Assembly: GCA_031935845.1 (NCBI GenBank)
Contig: JAJBWA010000001.1
Coordinates: 1 to 7,514 of the forward strand
DNA length: 7,514 bases
Origin: UBA9732 sp031935845
GTDB lineage: Bacteria; Spirochaetota; Spirochaetia; Sphaerochaetales; Sphaerochaetaceae
Direction: 5' to 3'
Part shown: in pieces, positions 5,838 to 7,514 of the stretch
Layout of the letters: each line of letters starts with the position of its first letter
Numbering within the stretch: position 1 is the first letter of the stretch
Made by a program: the position numbers and the translations under genes
The notes under the pieces: generated by a model
Seen by the model: the letters and a program-made list of their open reading frames with translations, nothing else
Told to the model about the DNA's origin: nothing
Databases searched by the model: none

Positions 5838-7469
5838 ATGGGCAAAGGCAGGAAACGTATAGGAATCGTGCTGAAGAGCATTCCGGCAATCGTGATTCCG
5901 ATTGTATTGATAACAGTGATTGCGTGCGTAGCGGGATACAAGAGCCTCACGGAGGCTATCACCCAGGTCTACACGGAGAGTTCCCTCGAGACCGCAGAAA
6001 CGGCCGCATCCATGGTGGATGTCGAGAAACTGGACGACTACCTCATCAGCGGCGGAGTGACTGAGGAATACAAATTGGCCGTCGATGAGATCGAGAACCT
6101 GTGCAACACCTCGGGCTCGATGTTCATCTACGTCATTCAGCCGGACCTTTCGGATTACGACCACATAACGTTCATATTCTCCACCATCAACTCCGAGAGC
6201 ACGTTCTCGCGTTACGACGTGGGCTACTACAGGCAGACGACCAACGATGACTACAAGGCCAAATACCGCAGGCTCTACGAGGGTGCCTCCGATTACGAGA
6301 TAGTCGTCAGGGACAGGGGCTACATCGAGACCGATGCACACCTGACCACCATGGTCCCGCTGAAGGACGAACACGGCGTTGTTCAGGGAATCCTGTGCGT
6401 GCAGACCCAGATGAGCGAGATCACCGAGAAGCGCAACGCCTACACCAGGAACATGATTATAGTGCTCCTTGTAATCGTATTCGTGGTCGTGATTGCCCAG
6501 GGCAGGTATTTGCGCATGGTCCTGATTACCCCCATAAAGAAGATCACGGAGGAAGCCTCCAGGTTCGCAGCCGAGAACAAGCTGCCGGAAACCAGGATAT
6601 CGGATGTCGTGCGGAGCCGTGACGAAATCGGGTATCTGGCCGAATCCATCTCCAACATGGAGGAGGACATAGTCCGGAACGTCAACGCCCTCACCAGCGC
6701 CACCGCGGAGAAGGAGAGGATCAGCACTGAGCTGAACCTGGCCACACGCATCCAGGCCGATATGCTGCCGAACATCTTCCCGGCGTTCCCGGAGAGGAAG
6801 GAGCTTGACATATTCGCCTCCATGAATCCCGCCAAGGAAGTCGGCGGAGACTTCTACGACTACTACCTCATCGACGACGACCACCTCTGTCTGGTCATGG
6901 CGGACGTGTCCGGAAAGGGTGTTCCAGCCGCGCTGTTCATGATGGCGTCGATGATAACCATCGCCAATCACGCCAAGACCGGCAAGTGCCCGTCTCAGAT
7001 ACTGCATGACACCAACATGTCTCTCTCCGCCAACAACCGGGAGGATATGTTCGTGACGGTCTGGATCGGAATCCTCGAGATTTCCACCGGACGCCTGACG
7101 GCGGCCAACGCCGGTCACGAATACCCGGTGATCAGGAACGCCGACGGAAAGTTCGAGCTTCTGAAGGATACCCATGGATTCGTTCTGGGTGCATACCCCG
7201 GCACGAAATACAAGGACTACGAGGTCATGCTTTCCAAGGGCTCGGCGCTGTTCCTCTACACGGACGGAGTGCCTGAGGCAGTCAACAAGTACAACGATGA
7301 ATACGGAACCGGCCGCATGACGGACGCCCTCAATTCACGGGGCGCCGGTGCCACGCCGCATGAGCTGATAACTGCCGTCCGCAAGGACCTGGACAAGTTC
7401 GTGGACGGAGCAGATCAGTTCGACGACATCACCATGCTCTGCATCGAGTACAAGGGGCAGCAGGAATGA
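5838..7469 (+). CDS. Membrane-anchored sensor-HAMP-SpoIIE/RsbU-type PP2C serine/threonine phosphatase
   Basis: A 543-residue signalling protein. A basic N-terminus leads into membrane helix 1 (about 12-34), an extracytoplasmic sensor of about 165 residues (36-200, perhaps Cache/PAS-like: SMFIYVIQPDLSD, YDVGYY, VPLKDEHGVVQGILC), helix 2 (about 205-221) and a HAMP linker (222-276, with TPIKKITEEA and DEIGYL). A coiled-coil connector (275-300) and the family hallmark RIQADMLP (304-311) precede a complete PP2C domain. Likely metal-binding Asp residues lie in GGDFYD (D338), ADVSGKG (D356), YTDGVPEA (D476) and DDITM (D530); NAGH (424-427) is also present. Such enzymes normally dephosphorylate STAS-domain antagonist proteins in partner-switching cascades. 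The substrate here is unknown; if the host is archaeal it cannot be a classical sigma-factor circuit. Placement after trkAH suggests a link to ionic or osmotic conditions (inference). All catalytic motifs are present, so it is probably active. Confidence 0.92.
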   Translation: MGKGRKRIGIVLKSIPAIVIPIVLITVIACVAGYKSLTEAITQVYTESSLETAETAASMVDVEKLDDYLISGGVTEEYKLAVDEIENLCNTSGSMFIYVIQPDLSDYDHITFIFSTINSESTFSRYDVGYYRQTTNDDYKAKYRRLYEGASDYEIVVRDRGYIETDAHLTTMVPLKDEHGVVQGILCVQTQMSEITEKRNAYTRNMIIVLLVIVFVVVIAQGRYLRMVLITPIKKITEEASRFAAENKLPETRISDVVRSRDEIGYLAESISNMEEDIVRNVNALTSATAEKERISTELNLATRIQADMLPNIFPAFPERKELDIFASMNPAKEVGGDFYDYYLIDDDHLCLVMADVSGKGVPAALFMMASMITIANHAKTGKCPSQILHDTNMSLSANNREDMFVTVWIGILEISTGRLTAANAGHEYPVIRNADGKFELLKDTHGFVLGAYPGTKYKDYEVMLSKGSALFLYTDGVPEAVNKYNDEYGTGRMTDALNSRGAGATPHELITAVRKDLDKFVDGADQFDDITMLCIEYKGQQE

Positions 7470-7514
7470 AGACAGATAAGACAGAACTGATACGCAGCTC
7501 GTCTTCCGTGGATG
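7466..7514 (+). CDS. Start of an unidentified gene, cut off by the window edge
   Basis: An ATG at 7466 overlaps the phosphatase stop codon in an ATGA arrangement. An AAGGGG tract lies eight bases upstream, with AGGA abutting the start. Sixteen codons are visible (MKTDKTELIRSSSSVD), too few to identify. The four-base overlap implies translational coupling. In other genomes the neighbour of an RsbU-like phosphatase is often a STAS-domain protein or an RsbW-like ATPase, but nothing here proves that. Confidence 0.6.
   Translation, partial: MKTDKTELIRSSSSVD

Noticed and set aside
5778..7175. 465-codon minus-strand frame opposite the phosphatase gene
   Set aside because: The plus strand encodes complete HAMP and PP2C motifs; the antisense frame is a His/Asp/Val-rich composition artefact with no recognisable domain.

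Overview
The window looks like a chromosomal segment of an archaeon, most plausibly a gut or rumen member of the Methanomassiliicoccales/Thermoplasmata. This lineage call is an inference from several features. The genes have moderately high GC but use GGA (Gly), AGG (Arg) and ATA (Ile) heavily. The non-coding DNA is AT-rich. The first genes after a promoter (the lipase gene and trkA) have no Shine-Dalgarno, as expected of leaderless transcripts, while the downstream genes trkH, the phosphatase gene and the last gene do have purine-rich ribosome binding sites. The tRNA-derived remnant carries no encoded CCA. A GC-rich bacterium with leaderless genes cannot be excluded without a marker gene.

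Positions 1-311 hold no convincing gene. Positions 1-196 are very AT-rich with short direct repeats. They end abruptly at the 3' half of an elongator tRNA-Met(CAT), from the anticodon arm to the discriminator base (197-243). No 5' half is present, which is the usual footprint of site-specific integration into a tRNA gene. A strong hairpin with a T tract follows (247-283). A second 14-base copy of the tRNA 3' end lies at 294-307, just before the stop codon of the convergent gene. The simplest reading is that the AT-rich left end is the edge of an integrated element and that the chromosome proper begins at the tRNA fragment.

Positions 312-2873 (minus strand) encode an 853-residue exported membrane protein. 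It has a signal peptide, an alpha/beta-hydrolase (lipase-like) domain with a GFSRS nucleophile elbow, a beta-rich linker, and a C-terminal multi-pass domain. I read that last domain as the YhhN/TMEM86 (lysoplasmalogenase) family. This lipase-YhhN fusion is the most interesting protein here.

A 99-bp divergent intergenic region (2874-2972) separates it from a rightward operon: trkA (2973-4352), trkH (4355-5821), a membrane-anchored HAMP/SpoIIE-type PP2C phosphatase (5838-7469) and the first 16 codons of another gene (from 7466). The gaps are 2 bp, 16 bp and a 4-bp overlap. TrkH is the K+-translocating subunit and TrkA is its NAD(H)/nucleotide-binding cytosolic gate. The phosphatase has an extracytoplasmic sensor domain and a full set of catalytic motifs. 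It suggests that a partner-switching type signalling module is co-expressed with potassium uptake, perhaps as an osmotic or ionic stress unit.
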